64,000 bases of DNA from Rhizobium lentis (GCF_014200175.1 NZ_JACHBD010000004.1:248001-312000), one strand, 5' to 3'; shown: positions 36,671 to 47,556, counted from the first letter of the stretch. The notes: generated by a model from the sequence alone, not told the origin. Numbers and translations: made by a program.

Positions 36671-37498
36671 TCAGACGCTGTCCGTCTTGGCAACGTCCGC
36701 GGATTCGGTGTCCTTTTCGAGCGCCTGCCGGGCACGCTGGCGCTCCACGAGTCGCGCCGCATGGATGGAAATCTCGTAGAGAAGGATCGTCGGCAGTGCA
36801 AGACCGATCTGGGACATCGGGTCCGGCGGCGTCAGCACGGCGGCGACGACGAAGGCGAGCACGATGGCGAACTTGCGCTTTTCGGCAAGCCATTGCGACG
36901 TCAGCAGGCCGACGCGGGCGAGCAGGGTCGTGATGACGGGCAGTTGGAAGACGAGGCCGAAGGAGAAGACCAGCGTCATGATCAGGCTCAGATATTCCGA
37001 GACCTTCGGCATCAGCGAGATCGCCACCTCGTCATGCCCCGGCGCCTGCTGCATCGACAGGAAGAACCACATGACCATCGGCGTGAAGAAGAAATAGACG
37101 AGTGCCGCGCCCATCAGAAACAGGACCGGCGAAGCGATCAGGAACGGCAAGAAGGCTTGGCGCTCGTTCTTATAAAGGCCGGGCGCCACGAACTTGTAGA
37201 CCTGCGCGGCAATGATCGGGAACGCGACCACCAGGCCGCCGAACATCGCCACCTTCACCTGCGTGAAGAAGAACTCCTGCGGCGCCGTATAAATCAGCTG
37301 GGCCTTCTCGACGTCAAGATGCGCCCACTCCACCGCCGTCTTGTAAGGAATGACCAGATAGTTGAAGAGGTGCTTGGCAAAAAAGAAGCATGCGATGAAG
37401 GCGACGAAAAACGCGCCGATCGACCAGATCAGCCGCGTGCGCAGCTCCATCAGATGCTCGATCAGCGGCTGCGGCTTGTCTTCGATATCACCGCTCAT
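36671..37498 (-). CDS. tatC: Sec-independent (twin-arginine) translocase subunit TatC
   Basis: 275 residues with six hydrophobic segments. The N-terminal IEHLMELRTRLIWSIGAFFV, containing the conserved Glu and Arg of the cytoplasmic signal-peptide site, and AQVYKFVAPGLYKNERQAFL are the family hallmarks. It recognises twin-arginine signal peptides with TatB. Starts by overlapping the tatB stop (ATGA). The last roughly 30 residues form a charged cytoplasmic tail (LVERQRARQALEKDTESADV). Confidence 0.97.
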   Translation of the reverse strand: MSGDIEDKPQPLIEHLMELRTRLIWSIGAFFVAFIACFFFAKHLFNYLVIPYKTAVEWAHLDVEKAQLIYTAPQEFFFTQVKVAMFGGLVVAFPIIAAQVYKFVAPGLYKNERQAFLPFLIASPVLFLMGAALVYFFFTPMVMWFFLSMQQAPGHDEVAISLMPKVSEYLSLIMTLVFSFGLVFQLPVITTLLARVGLLTSQWLAEKRKFAIVLAFVVAAVLTPPDPMSQIGLALPTILLYEISIHAARLVERQRARQALEKDTESADVAKTDSV

Positions 37499-38121
37499 GC
37501 CTCGTCCTTCTTGTTCTTCTGCACGGACGCTTTCGGTGCTGCGGGCTTTCTGGCAGCCGTCGTGCGCTTCGGCTTTTCCGCAGGCGCGCTTTCCACGGGC
37601 GCGGCGATCGCAAAGGCTGCCTTATCTGCGGCCTTGGCGCGCGGCTTGCGCACCGCTTTCGGCTTGGCGGCAACCGCATCGGCCGTAGCGACGGCTGCAG
37701 CAACGGGTTCCGGCGTCGGCGCGGGCGCCGGTACCAGCGGCGGCGTTTCCGGCAGGCTCATTGACGGCGTCGGGGCAGAAACTGCAGCCAGCGGCACTTC
37801 GGTCTTGTTCTCGGGCGCAGCACTCGCCTTCTGCAGGTCTGCCTTGATCTCGTTGCCCATCTGGCGAAGGGGGTTCATCGCCTCGCGCAGGCTGTTGACC
37901 GGATTGAGCTTCTGCGCATCGCTGATCGTCTGGCGGACATCGTCGAGCTCAGCCTCGCGCAACGCTTCGTCGAATTGCGCGCGGAAATCACCTGCTACCT
38001 TGCGGGCGCGCTGCGTCATCTTGCCGAAAGCGCGCAGCATCGGCGGCAAATCCTTGGGACCGACAACGACGATCAGCACGACCGCGATGACCAAAAGCTC
38101 GGTCCAGCCAATATCGAACAT
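37495..38121 (-). CDS. tatB: Twin-arginine translocase subunit TatB
   Basis: 208 residues starting MFDIGWTELLVIAVVLIVVV, the standard membrane helix and hinge (GPKDLPPMLRAFGK). An amphipathic helix follows up to about residue 80, then a Pro/Ala/Lys-rich tail of more than 100 residues, longer than in E. coli. The tail contains many APAPAP-like and RKPRAK runs and is of low complexity. With TatC it forms the receptor. Gene order tatA-tatB-tatC, 51 bases after tatA. Confidence 0.95.
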   Translation of the reverse strand: MFDIGWTELLVIAVVLIVVVGPKDLPPMLRAFGKMTQRARKVAGDFRAQFDEALREAELDDVRQTISDAQKLNPVNSLREAMNPLRQMGNEIKADLQKASAAPENKTEVPLAAVSAPTPSMSLPETPPLVPAPAPTPEPVAAAVATADAVAAKPKAVRKPRAKAADKAAFAIAAPVESAPAEKPKRTTAARKPAAPKASVQKNKKDEA

Positions 38122-38171
38122 GCAAGGCTCCTGGGCGGAAGCGCGGGGGCTGCGCCTTTTCCCGCACTTGG

Positions 38172-38363
38172 TTACTTCGTTTCGTCGGCCTTGTGATCGA
38201 CGGTCTTGGCCGTATCCGGCGCGTCTTCGTCCGTCATGCCCTTCTTGAAGCTTTTGATGCCCTTGGCGACATCGCCCATCAGTTCCGGGATCTTGCCGCG
38301 ACCGAACAACAACAGCACGATGACCAGAACGATCAACCAGTGCCACATGCTAAAAGAACCCAT
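38172..38363 (-). CDS. tatA: Twin-arginine translocase subunit TatA
   Basis: 63 residues starting [20 protein letters not shown] at ATG 38363. One short membrane helix, the [20 protein letters not shown] hinge and amphipathic helix, and a short acidic-basic tail. TatA oligomers form the pore for folded proteins. First gene of tatABC; 181 bases separate it from scpB, enough for its own promoter. Confidence 0.95.
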
Positions 38364-38544
38364 TACCCTAACTCCCTGTTTCGATGTTCCCTCGATGTAA
38401 GAATTTCCCACACCGTTTCCAACATCAAGCGCATTGAACTGCGCTTAATGTCACGGTATCGCACCATGTGACAAGCCACAGCCCCCCGAAAAATCGTGAG
38501 CACCATTGTTTTCGTCATGCGTGGCGAAAGCAAGACGAAGTCCT

Positions 38545-39249
38545 TCAATCTTCGGAGGTAGAACGCGGGGCGAGCAACCCAAGTTCTTCGAGATCCATCT
38601 GGGTAATGGGGTCTTCGTCCTCGCTCAGCTCGTCGTTCATCAATGGCGAGGGAATATTGAAATTCGCCGGAATGCGGCCCGAGAGCAGGCCTGCTCCCTT
38701 CAATTCTTCGAGACCGGGAAGATCGCGCAGTTCCTCGAGGCCGAAATGGTCGAGAAAATCACGGGTGGTGCCCAATGTCACCGGCCGGCCCGGCGTGCGC
38801 CGGCGGCCGCGAAACCGCACCCAGCCCGCTTCCATCAGCACGTCGAGCGTGCCGCGTGAGGTCTGCACGCCGCGGATATCCTCGATCTCGGCGCGCGTCA
38901 CCGGCTGGTGATAGGCGATAATCGACAGCACTTCCAGCGCGGCGCGCGACAGCTTCTTCACCTCGTTGTCATCGCGGCGGATGATGAAGGAGAGGTCGGC
39001 GGCGGTGCGGAAGGCCCAGGCGCTCTCCACCTGTACGAGGTTGACGCCCCGCGGCGCATATTGCTCCTTCAAGCGCAGCATGATCGCGCGAACGTCGGCA
39101 TCCCTGGGGAGGCGCTCGGCGAGGAAACTTTCGGGCACCGGCTGCGAGGAGGCAAAAACCAGCGCCTCGGCGATGCGCTCGGCCTCGATCTCGGCCTGCG
39201 GGTCGCGAACTTCGTTCTCGTAATCCTTTTCGCTCTTCAGATCGATCAA
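38545..39249 (-). CDS. scpB: Segregation and condensation protein B
   Basis: 234 residues with two winged-helix domains: AEALVFASSQPVPESFLAER at the start and ALEVLSIIAYHQPVTRAEIE, then GVQTSRGTLDVLMEAGWVRF and LGTTRDFLDHFGLEELRDLP. ScpB is the kite subunit of the SMC condensin complex. Its start overlaps the scpA stop by four bases. The C-terminal about 45 residues are acidic and variable. Confidence 0.95.
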   Translation of the reverse strand: MIDLKSEKDYENEVRDPQAEIEAERIAEALVFASSQPVPESFLAERLPRDADVRAIMLRLKEQYAPRGVNLVQVESAWAFRTAADLSFIIRRDDNEVKKLSRAALEVLSIIAYHQPVTRAEIEDIRGVQTSRGTLDVLMEAGWVRFRGRRRTPGRPVTLGTTRDFLDHFGLEELRDLPGLEELKGAGLLSGRIPANFNIPSPLMNDELSEDEDPITQMDLEELGLLAPRSTSED

Positions 39250-40103
39250 ACCGGCCGCTCCTGTTCCACCACCTGCAGCGTCGCATGTTTCGGGCCGCGG
39301 CGCATATAGATCGGCTGAAAGGCGCCGTCTTGGCGGATTTCGAGCTTGCCCTCGCGCACCAGCTCCAGCGAGGCGGCGAAGGCGCTGGCGATGGCAGTGA
39401 CGCGCTCCTCGGGGGCTGCGAGATAACGCAGCAGATAATGCTCCATCGCCGTCCAGTCCCCGACCTCGCCGATCATCTGGGTCAGTAGCTCGCGCGCCTC
39501 GGTCAGCGACCAGACATTGCGCCTCTCGATCGTCACCTGGGTGACGGCATGGCGCTGGCGCAGCGCCGCATAGGCGGTCAGGAGATCATAGAGGCTCGCC
39601 CCGTAAGCCGACTGCTGTCGGTCGGGAATATGCTCGGGCGCGCCGCGCGCGAAGATATCGCGGCCGAGGCGGTTGCGGTTGACGAGGCCTTCGGCCGCCT
39701 GGCGCATGGCTTCGAGGCGTTTCAGGCGGAAGGCAAGCGTTGCCGCCATCTCCTCGCCCGAGGGCCCATCATCCTTGACCTGCTGGGGAATGAGCAGCCG
39801 TGACTTCAAATAGGCAAGCCAGGCCGCCATGACGAGATAATCGGCGGCGAGCTCAATGCGGATCCGGCGGGCGCTTTCGACGAACTGCAGATATTGCTCG
39901 GCGAGCGCCAGCACCGAAATGCGCGACAGGTCGACCTTCTGGTTGCGGGCGAGATAGAGCAACAGGTCGAGCGGACCTTCGAAGCCGGCGACGTCGATCA
40001 CCAGCGCCGGCTCGTGGCTGGCGCGCTCGGCGCCGTTATCCTGCCACAGCTTGTCCATCGGCGTTGCCGCCTGCGGACGCTCCGTACCCTTGACCGTGTT
40101 CAC
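39246..40103 (-). CDS. scpA: Segregation and condensation protein A
   Basis: About 285 residues. The kleisin N-domain is seen as VIDVAGFEGPLDLLLYLARN followed by QKVDLSRISVLALAEQYLQF and LAADYLVMAAWLAYLKSRLL. The C-terminal winged helix follows (VTAIASAFAASLELVREGKL). It bridges the SMC heads. GTG 40103 is preferred as start because a GAGGGAG site lies seven bases upstream; MDK at 40058 is the alternative. Twenty bases separate it from the nagZ stop. Confidence 0.94.
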   Translation of the reverse strand: MNTVKGTERPQAATPMDKLWQDNGAERASHEPALVIDVAGFEGPLDLLLYLARNQKVDLSRISVLALAEQYLQFVESARRIRIELAADYLVMAAWLAYLKSRLLIPQQVKDDGPSGEEMAATLAFRLKRLEAMRQAAEGLVNRNRLGRDIFARGAPEHIPDRQQSAYGASLYDLLTAYAALRQRHAVTQVTIERRNVWSLTEARELLTQMIGEVGDWTAMEHYLLRYLAAPEERVTAIASAFAASLELVREGKLEIRQDGAFQPIYMRRGPKHATLQVVEQERPV

Positions 40104-40122
40104 CACGCTGCTCCCTCTGCGA

Positions 40123-41136
40123 TCAGACGATCGCAAACATCGCCTCGAATTCCGCTCTCAACTCCGCCTCATCGGCGCTGTCCGGGGCGGCGAAACCTGC
40201 TTCCACCGCTTTCGCTCGGGCGAGCGACGCACCGGCGAGCCGCGGAACATTTGCCACGACATCCCGCATCTCGTCCATATGGCCATTGCAATGCAGCACG
40301 ATATCGCATCCGCCTGCAATGATATTCGCCGCACGTTCGCCGATCGTGCCCGAAAGAGCGTTCATCGAGCTATCGTCGGAAAGCAGCAGACCGGTAAAGC
40401 CGATATGCTCGCGGATGACGCCGTCGATCACCTTGCGTGAGGTCGTTGCCGGATTATCCGGGTCGATGGCGGTGAAGACGACGTGGCAGGTCATCGCCAT
40501 GAGCTCGTCCTTCATGCTGATGAAGGGCGGGAAATCATGGACCTCGAGCTCATCGCGCGAGACGGTAACGACAGGCAGTTCCAGATGGGAATCGGCAAAT
40601 CCGCGGCCATGGCCTGGCATGTGTTTCATCACAGGCAGCAGGCCGCCGGCCTTCAGCCCTTCGGCAGCCGCCCTCCCCATGGCAATGACGGTGTCAGGAT
40701 CGCCGCTATAGGCACGGTCGCCAATGACATTGCTGCTGCCTTCGACCGGAACGTCGAGCACCGGCAGGCAATCGACATTGATGCCGAGTTTCGAAAGGTC
40801 GAAAGCATGCAGCCGCGACATCACCCAGGCGGCGCGCAGGCCGAGCGCTGTGTCGCGGCGATAAAGATCGCCGAGCGCCTGACCCGAGGGATAACGCGGC
40901 AAGACCGGCGGGCGGATGCGCTGGACGCGACCACCCTCCTGGTCGATCAGCACCGGCGCATGCCAACCGACGCTGTCGCGCAGTTCGTCGACGAGATTGG
41001 TGATCTGCGAGGCTTCGGAAATGTTGCGCCCGAAGAGGATGAAGCCCCAGGGCCGTTCGCCCCGAAAGAAGGCCTTCTCTTCGGATGTTAGGGCAAGGCC
41101 GCTGCAGCCAAGGATCATCGCTTTTGATTCGGTCAT
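40123..41136 (-). CDS. nagZ: Beta-N-acetylhexosaminidase (muropeptide recycling)
   Basis: 337 residues, glycoside hydrolase family 3. Signatures are VLIDQEGGRVQRIRPPVLPR, the KHMPGHGRGFADSH loop containing the catalytic His of NagZ-type enzymes, and LLSDDSSMNALSG with the nucleophile Asp. Cytoplasmic enzyme that removes GlcNAc from anhydro-muropeptides during cell-wall recycling. Precedes scpA in the same operon. Confidence 0.95.
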   Translation of the reverse strand: MTESKAMILGCSGLALTSEEKAFFRGERPWGFILFGRNISEASQITNLVDELRDSVGWHAPVLIDQEGGRVQRIRPPVLPRYPSGQALGDLYRRDTALGLRAAWVMSRLHAFDLSKLGINVDCLPVLDVPVEGSSNVIGDRAYSGDPDTVIAMGRAAAEGLKAGGLLPVMKHMPGHGRGFADSHLELPVVTVSRDELEVHDFPPFISMKDELMAMTCHVVFTAIDPDNPATTSRKVIDGVIREHIGFTGLLLSDDSSMNALSGTIGERAANIIAGGCDIVLHCNGHMDEMRDVVANVPRLAGASLARAKAVEAGFAAPDSADEAELRAEFEAMFAIV

Positions 41137-41191
41137 TTAGGAATCATAGACCGCCCCCCGCCAAATGCGAGCAAGCGCGGGCGCGATGCAC

Positions 41192-41226
41192 AAAAAAGAG
41201 CGGCGGGCCGATCGGCCCGCCGCTCT
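41192..41226 (-). terminator. Terminator of the SPOR protein gene
   Basis: A perfect self-complementary stem of up to 15 pairs (41197-41226) followed on the minus strand by six T residues (complement of 41192-41197). It lies 20 bases after the SPOR gene stop codon; nagZ, further downstream, must have its own promoter or depend on read-through. Confidence 0.9.
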
Positions 41227-41246
41227 CATAATTCCGTGACCTGATT

Positions 41247-44200
41247 TTACTTGGAGATCAGGCAGCTTCCGCCGGCTGCGCGATACTGTTCGCAAAGCGC
41301 CGCGGCCTCATCCTTAGAGCCGACCGGGATGCGAACACGGTAGAACGTGCCCTTGCCGGCGATATCGGCCCTGCGGATCTCATGAGCGCGGCCACCCAGC
41401 ACCCCGGCGAATTTCTTCGAGAGGTTGGCATAGGATTTATTGGCCTCGTCCTCCGACGGCAGTGACGCGATCTGGAGGCCGTAACCTCCGGTGGATGCGG
41501 CCTGCTGCGGCTGGGCGGCGGCCGGGGCGGCAGAAGCAACCTGCGTCGGCTTCGGCTGCTGCGCCGGCGTGCGGACATTACCCTTGTCGGTGACGGTGCT
41601 GACGACATTGACGGGCTGATCGGCCGGGCGGGCAATCGGAACTGGGGCCTTATCGGCGACCGCCGTCGTCTTGACCGGCCGTACCGGCGCATCGACCGGG
41701 GCGGGATTAGCCTGCTGCACATCGGCAATTGCCGCAGGCGACGGCTGAGCCGGCGCTGCTTCAACAGGTGCTGCCGAACGCGAATCGGCGGAAGCGACCT
41801 CGGTGCTTGCCGGGAAGCTTGCAGCCGTTCCGCCGACCGGCGGCACGGCCGGGGTCGACGGCGTGGACTGGGCCGTGACCGGCGGCTGGGCAGACGGCAC
41901 CGGCTGGGCGGACGGCGTTGTCTGGGCAGACTGTACCGGCGGCTCCGGCTGATCGACGGGCGCAACCTCCTCGCGAGCGACCAGGGTTCCGTCGGGCTTG
42001 ACGATCATCGTGCGGACCTTTCGCGGCGAAACGGACGGCGTCTTGTCGGCGCCGCTTGCGGCCGCGTCGTCGGCATTGGCCTGGTTCGGCAGCAGACGCG
42101 GATCCTCCGTCTCACCGACCGCGGTCGGCGCGACCCGATCGTCGGCGCCGGCGTTCTCGTCGTCCTCGGGCAGCGCTTCCGGTGTCAGTGTGCGCTGGAC
42201 GACATCGACGGGCGCCTCGTCGGACGACACGAGCGACTTCTGCTTCGGCTCCTCGGCAGAACCCGCTACGCGGTCATAAACGGCCTTGTCCTGGTTGGGC
42301 ACGGTCTTGCCGCCGGGATTTTCCGGAACGACCTTGACCGGCTCCTTGTCGGCGGTGATCACGCGCGGCTCGCCGGATGCGACAATGCCAAGTCCCTCGC
42401 CGTTCCAGACGGAGGAATAGACGCCATAACCGACGCCGGCGAAGACCACCAGCACGACAGCCCCGGCAAGCAGCCGGCGCATCGAGCGGGCGCGGCTGAA
42501 ATCGGCGGCCTGGCTTGCCGATTCGATGTGGACCTCGGAGGTCTGGCGGCGCTCGACCGGCTCGCGCACGCTGCGGCGGAAATCCTCCTCCAGCGCCCGT
42601 TCGAAATCATCGAGGCCGTCGGCAATGGTCGGCTTGACCGGCTTGGCCGCGGCAGCGGTATCACGGGGCGGCGCCGGCATTTCCCGCGGCTTGGCCGGTT
42701 CAAAGAAGCTCGCGATCTCTGCGTCGAGATCGAAATCGAAATCCGCCGTTTTCGCCACCGGCGCGGGCTGCTCGACCGGCGGCAGCGCCGGCACGTGCAT
42801 ATCGTCGACGGCCTCGGGACGTTCCTCCGGATCAGAGATCATCGCCGGATCGAAAGGCAGGTCTTCGGTCGATTCTGCGACGGGCACTTCTGGGGCGGGC
42901 GCTTCTGGGGCGGGTGTCCAGTTGAAAACAGGCGCAGGAGCTACGGCCGGCGGTTCGGCCGCAAAGACCGGCGCGGACCGCGTGGGCGCGGTCGCCTGCT
43001 GGAGCGCAGCGGGTGCCGGCTGCGGCTTCGGCTGCGGTGCAGGCTCGGACGCCTCGGAAAAATCGAGATCGGCAAGTTCCAGCTCGATGCCGGCAAGATC
43101 CAGTTCGAAATCGTGGCCGGCAAAAGGATCGTCAGCCTCCGGCGCGGGCTGCGGCGCCCGGGCATATGCCGTTGCGGCAGGCTGGGGCGCGGTGACCTCG
43201 GCAGGCTGGGGCGCGACCGGCTTTGCCGCTTCGGCGACAGGGGCAGGAACCATTTCGACGGGAGCGGACAGGACCGGTGCAGCGACGACCGGCGCAGGCT
43301 GAACCGGTGCGGCGGCTATTGGGGCGGCCTCGGCGGCGGGCTGCGGCGAGACAGGCGCCAGATTGGCGCGCTGCAATACCGGATGCGGCACCGGATAGCG
43401 CGAGACGTCGGCCAGCAGATCGTCGAGATCGAAAGTGCCGGCGGTGTGCGGAACTTCCGGTACGACTTCGGTGAGGGCGGCATCAGCCTGGATCTCGCCT
43501 TCCACTGCGGCAGCAAGATCGAAACCGGCGTCAGAGCTGAACTCCTCCGGCCCTTCCTCGACGTCAAAGAACTCTTCGGCCTCGGCAGTCTCTTGCGGCG
43601 CAACCGCCTCATCGTGACGATCGAGCTCGGCGGGGAACCCAAATGACGGCGAAGCGGAGACGAATTCCTCAGCGGGCTCGACAGCGGCGACGGGCGCCGG
43701 CTGCGCGGCCGCAGGCTGCGGCTCTACCGCCACAGGATTGGCGAGCGATGATTCCGCCACCGGTTCGTCGGCTGCCTCTGCCACCGGTGCGGCGACGATC
43801 TCGGCCGTCGGCTCGACCACATCCGCCGGCGGAGCGATCGGCTCCTCGCGTTTCGCAGCGTGGAAATTGGCAAGCGGCAACCGGATGCTGGCAGCCGACC
43901 ATTGCGGGGCTTTGGCGGACTGTGGCACGGAAGAGACGGGCGCCGCACCGATCGACAATTCGAGCTCTTCGATCAGATCGCGGGCGCCACCGAAGACGGC
44001 TTGAATGGGCGCCTCAGAATCACGATCGATGGAAAGCTGCTGCGGGTCGGCCGGCCAATCGGCAGCGGCAACGTCCCAATTTCTTGCTGCAGGTTGCGCT
44101 GCTTCTTCGGCGGCGGCGGGAGCAGCGGAGACAGGCTCCGGAGCCCGCGGGCTTTGGACAGCAGGGGCAACATCGAGAACGGGCTCGACATAATCTTCAG

Positions 44201-44456
44201 GCGCAATGCCGTCGGAAATCGGCTCGGCCGGATGGTCGAGATCTGCGAGCGGACGCGGTGAGTCGTAACGGTCGAACTCGCGCCCGAGCTCGTCCTCAAG
44301 ATTGAGGGCAGGCTCGCGCCGTGCGGCTTCGCTTACCGTATTCGCTGCAACACGCGGTTCGAAGCCGACGATACGAGCAAGCTCGGCCAACGGATCGTCG
44401 TCAGCAAACAGATCGTCTTTTCCGCGCGTATCATACGCAAGTTGTTTCTCAGCCAT
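41247..44456 (-). CDS. Large SPOR-domain membrane protein
   Basis: 1069 residues from ATG 44456. About the first 650 residues are cytoplasmic and very rich in Pro, Ala and Glu with repeated APAP/PQPA runs. One membrane helix follows, near residues 655-680 (RRLLAGAVVLVVFAGVGYGV), then a periplasmic Pro/Ser/Thr-rich linker. A SPOR domain of about 75 residues closes the protein (GYGLQIASLPSEDEANKSYA to GKGTFYRVRIPVGSKDEAAA). SPOR domains bind denuded glycan strands at the division site. The same type of protein sits between argS and nagZ across rhizobia. Low-complexity regions make length variable between strains. Confidence 0.92.
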   Translation of the reverse strand: MAEKQLAYDTRGKDDLFADDDPLAELARIVGFEPRVAANTVSEAARREPALNLEDELGREFDRYDSPRPLADLDHPAEPISDGIAPEDYVEPVLDVAPAVQSPRAPEPVSAAPAAAEEAAQPAARNWDVAAADWPADPQQLSIDRDSEAPIQAVFGGARDLIEELELSIGAAPVSSVPQSAKAPQWSAASIRLPLANFHAAKREEPIAPPADVVEPTAEIVAAPVAEAADEPVAESSLANPVAVEPQPAAAQPAPVAAVEPAEEFVSASPSFGFPAELDRHDEAVAPQETAEAEEFFDVEEGPEEFSSDAGFDLAAAVEGEIQADAALTEVVPEVPHTAGTFDLDDLLADVSRYPVPHPVLQRANLAPVSPQPAAEAAPIAAAPVQPAPVVAAPVLSAPVEMVPAPVAEAAKPVAPQPAEVTAPQPAATAYARAPQPAPEADDPFAGHDFELDLAGIELELADLDFSEASEPAPQPKPQPAPAALQQATAPTRSAPVFAAEPPAVAPAPVFNWTPAPEAPAPEVPVAESTEDLPFDPAMISDPEERPEAVDDMHVPALPPVEQPAPVAKTADFDFDLDAEIASFFEPAKPREMPAPPRDTAAAAKPVKPTIADGLDDFERALEEDFRRSVREPVERRQTSEVHIESASQAADFSRARSMRRLLAGAVVLVVFAGVGYGVYSSVWNGEGLGIVASGEPRVITADKEPVKVVPENPGGKTVPNQDKAVYDRVAGSAEEPKQKSLVSSDEAPVDVVQRTLTPEALPEDDENAGADDRVAPTAVGETEDPRLLPNQANADDAAASGADKTPSVSPRKVRTMIVKPDGTLVAREEVAPVDQPEPPVQSAQTTPSAQPVPSAQPPVTAQSTPSTPAVPPVGGTAASFPASTEVASADSRSAAPVEAAPAQPSPAAIADVQQANPAPVDAPVRPVKTTAVADKAPVPIARPADQPVNVVSTVTDKGNVRTPAQQPKPTQVASAAPAAAQPQQAASTGGYGLQIASLPSEDEANKSYANLSKKFAGVLGGRAHEIRRADIAGKGTFYRVRIPVGSKDEAAALCEQYRAAGGSCLISK

Positions 44457-44517
44457 GCCTATCCCACTCGCAAACGCCAACGCTCAAATGCCAGCGCATT
44501 GTGGGGAAATGGTGACG

Positions 44518-46275
44518 TTATCGCATTTCGTCAGGTGCGGCAGTGCCTGTAATGGCAAGTCCCGACTTCAAAACCGACGCGACGGCGTACACCAGCCCAA
44601 GTCTGGCAATACTTGATTCTCGGTTTTTATCATTAACAAATCGTAATTCCGTCTGATCTTTACCTTTGTTCCAGTGCGCGTGGAAGGAACTGGCAAGGTC
44701 GTAGAGGTAAAAAGCGATGCGATGCGGCTCCTGCGACTGGGCCGCCGCTTCGACGATACGCGGGAATTCGGCAAGCTTGGCGACGAGCTGCAATTCGGTC
44801 GGATCGCCAACGCCAGCAACGGCTTTCGCAAGATCGTCAGGCGAAACATCGAGGCCGGGGAAAGCCTCCCTCGCCTGCCGGAAGACCGACATGCAGCGGG
44901 CATGCGCATACTGCACGTAAAAAACAGGATTGTCCTTCGATTGCTCCGTCACTTTGGCGAAATCGAAGTCCAGCGGCTCAGAATTCTTGCGGTAAAGCAT
45001 CATGAAGCGGACCGAATCACGGCCGACTTCCTCGACGACGTCCCGAAGCGTGACAAAATCGCCGGAGCGTTTCGACATCTTCACCGGTTCGCCGTTGCGA
45101 TAGAGCTTGACGAGCTGGCAGAGCAGTACCGTCAGCTTCGCCTGCCCGTCCGAAACGCCACGCGCCACCGCCTCCAGGCGCTTGACATAGCCGCCATGGT
45201 CGGCGCCGAGCACATAGATCATCTCGTCGAAACCGCGGTCGAACTTGTTCTTGAAGTAGGCGACGTCGGCGGCGAAATAGGTGTAGGAGCCGTCCGACTT
45301 GATCAGCGGACGGTCCATGTCGTCGCCCACCTCGGTCGAGCGGAACAGCGTCTGTTCGCGATCTTCCCAATCCTCGGGAAGCTGGCCCTTCGGAGGCGGC
45401 AGAGTGCCCTTGTAGACGTAGCCCTTGAAGGTCAGGTCGTTGATAGCCGTGCGGATCGCGGCCGCGCCATTGGCGTGCAAGGTGCGTTCGGAGAAGAAGA
45501 TATCGTGATGGACGTTCAGCGCAGCCAGATCTTCGCGGATCATCACCATCATCGCGCTGATGGTGCGATCCTTGACGATCGGCATCCATTGCTCTTCCGG
45601 CATGTTGTGCAGTCGCACGCCGTAATCGGCGGCAAGCGACTCGCCGACGGGGACGAGATAATCGCCGGGATAGAGACCCGAGGGGATTTCGCCGATCCGC
45701 TCACCGAGCGCTTCGCGATAACGCAGGAAAACCGAGCGGGCGAGCACGTCGATCTGCGAGCCGGCGTCGTTGATATAATATTCCTTCTCGACGCCGTAAC
45801 CGGCAAAGGCGAGCAGGTTGGCGAGCGCGTCGCCGACGACGGCGCCACGGCAATGACCGACATGCATCGGCCCGGTCGGATTGGCCGAAACATATTCGAC
45901 ATTGACCTTGCGGCCTGCACCGAGGGTCGAGCGGCCGTAGTCGGTGCCGGAGGCGATTATCGAGGCGAGCAGCCGCTGCCAATAACCAACGGCGAGACGA
46001 ATGTTGATGAAGCCGGGACCGGCGACCGAGACATCGGCGACGTCGGTATCCTCTTTGAGCTTGGCGATGATGACGTCGGCAAGCGCGCGAGGGTTGGACC
46101 CGATCGGCTTTGCCAGCACCATCGCAGCGTTGGTCGCAACGTCGCCATGGCTCGCATCGCGCGGCGGCTCGACGGTGATGCGGCCGAAATCGAGGTCGGA
46201 TCGCTTTTTCCTGACCAGATCGAGCTGTTCAAGGGCGGTTTTGATCCTGGCTTCGAAGTCGGTAAAAAGGTTCAT
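44518..46275 (-). CDS. argS: Arginyl-tRNA synthetase
   Basis: 585 residues, class I. The HIGH-type motif is [19 protein letters not shown] near residue 130, the KMSKR signature is [20 protein letters not shown], and the C-terminal DALR anticodon domain includes [14 protein letters not shown]. Full length. Sits between dgt (63 bases upstream) and the SPOR gene (61 bases downstream), co-directional. Confidence 0.97.
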   Translation of the reverse strand: MNLFTDFEARIKTALEQLDLVRKKRSDLDFGRITVEPPRDASHGDVATNAAMVLAKPIGSNPRALADVIIAKLKEDTDVADVSVAGPGFINIRLAVGYWQRLLASIIASGTDYGRSTLGAGRKVNVEYVSANPTGPMHVGHCRGAVVGDALANLLAFAGYGVEKEYYINDAGSQIDVLARSVFLRYREALGERIGEIPSGLYPGDYLVPVGESLAADYGVRLHNMPEEQWMPIVKDRTISAMMVMIREDLAALNVHHDIFFSERTLHANGAAAIRTAINDLTFKGYVYKGTLPPPKGQLPEDWEDREQTLFRSTEVGDDMDRPLIKSDGSYTYFAADVAYFKNKFDRGFDEMIYVLGADHGGYVKRLEAVARGVSDGQAKLTVLLCQLVKLYRNGEPVKMSKRSGDFVTLRDVVEEVGRDSVRFMMLYRKNSEPLDFDFAKVTEQSKDNPVFYVQYAHARCMSVFRQAREAFPGLDVSPDDLAKAVAGVGDPTELQLVAKLAEFPRIVEAAAQSQEPHRIAFYLYDLASSFHAHWNKGKDQTELRFVNDKNRESSIARLGLVYAVASVLKSGLAITGTAAPDEMR

Positions 46276-46338
46276 CGCACTCTTCCATGCATAGGCTGTG
46301 CCAAGGGCGCAAATCGGCCTTCGGCGGGCGACCGCTGC

Positions 46339-47556
46339 CTATCGCAAATCCGGAGTGTGGTCAAACAATCGCCTGTGGGCACTGATTGCATAGGTGTCGG
46401 TCATACCGGCCAAATAGTCGCCGACATGGCGAGCCTTCGGCGCATCGGCGAGGCCAGCGATATGATCGACCCAGTAATGGCTTTGCATCTCCTTGGGGCT
46501 CGCCATGTATGCGCCGAAAAGATCGGTGACGATCTGGGCAGCGCCAGCGCGGATACGCATGATATCGGGATTGCGGTAGATGCGTTTGAAGAGCATCGCC
46601 TTGATCTGCCTGTCGGTTTCGGCCATCGCGTCGGAGAAGGTGGCGATGACCCGGTCGGCAGCGCGAATGTCACCTGCGCTCTCAGGGCGAAGAATTGAAA
46701 GACGCTGCTGGGCGACGCCGATCACGTCCTCGACCATGCGGGTGATCTGCCTGCGCATGATCTCGTGGGTGAAGCGGCTCGGCTCCAGATGCGGATACCG
46801 CGCCCTCACCTCGGCCATCAACCCGGCCAGAAACGGGATTTCCTCCAGCACGTCGAAGGTCAGGTATCCGGAGCGCAGACCATCGTCGATATCGTGGGTG
46901 TTGTAGGCGATGTCATCGGCGATCGCCGCGACCTGGGCCTCAAGGCTGGCGTAGGTCGCAAGCTCGAGATCGTGCAGTTCGCAATAATCGAGGATCGGCT
47001 GCGGAACCGGGCCGCGTGTGCCGACACCCTCGGGCGTCAGCAGCGGACCATTGTGCTTGACGAGGCCTTCGAGACTTTCCCATGTCAGGTTGATGCCGTC
47101 GAATTCGGCATAACGCCGCTCGAGTTTGGTCACGATGCGCAGCGATTGGGCATTGTGGTCGAAGCCGCCATAAGGCAGCAGCACCTCGTGCAGTGCATCC
47201 TCGCCGGTATGGCCGAACGGCGTGTGGCCGAAATCGTGCACGAGCGCCACGCCTTCGGCCAGATCCTCGTCGAGTTTCAGGGCGCGTGCGAGCGCGCGGG
47301 CGATCTGCGCCACCTCGATCGTATGCGTCAGCCGAGTGCGGTAGTGATCGCCATCCTGGGCGATGAAGACCTGGGTCTTGTGCTTCAGGCGGCGGAAGGC
47401 TGTCGTGTGGACGATGCGGTCGCGGTCGCGCTGGAAGTCCGAGCGCGTGGGGCTGCCGTCTTCCGGATAGAGACGCCCACGCGTCGTCCAGGGGTCTGCT
47501 GCATAGACCGCCCTTTCGCTGCCGCCGAAACCCAAAGCCCGCCTGTCAACCGTCAT
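46339..47556 (-). CDS. dgt: Deoxyguanosinetriphosphate triphosphohydrolase-like protein
   Basis: 405 residues, HD-superfamily dNTPase. The [20 protein letters not shown]is and [20 protein letters not shown]is-Asp pairs supply the metal site, and [20 protein letters not shown] continues it. [20 protein letters not shown] near the N-terminus is the nucleotide-binding signature. It cleaves dNTPs to deoxynucleoside and triphosphate; specificity is unknown for this subgroup. First gene of the dgt-argS block and divergent from erpA. Confidence 0.94.
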   Translation of the reverse strand: MTVDRRALGFGGSERAVYAADPWTTRGRLYPEDGSPTRSDFQRDRDRIVHTTAFRRLKHKTQVFIAQDGDHYRTRLTHTIEVAQIARALARALKLDEDLAEGVALVHDFGHTPFGHTGEDALHEVLLPYGGFDHNAQSLRIVTKLERRYAEFDGINLTWESLEGLVKHNGPLLTPEGVGTRGPVPQPILDYCELHDLELATYASLEAQVAAIADDIAYNTHDIDDGLRSGYLTFDVLEEIPFLAGLMAEVRARYPHLEPSRFTHEIMRRQITRMVEDVIGVAQQRLSILRPESAGDIRAADRVIATFSDAMAETDRQIKAMLFKRIYRNPDIMRIRAGAAQIVTDLFGAYMASPKEMQSHYWVDHIAGLADAPKARHVGDYLAGMTDTYAISAHRRLFDHTPDLR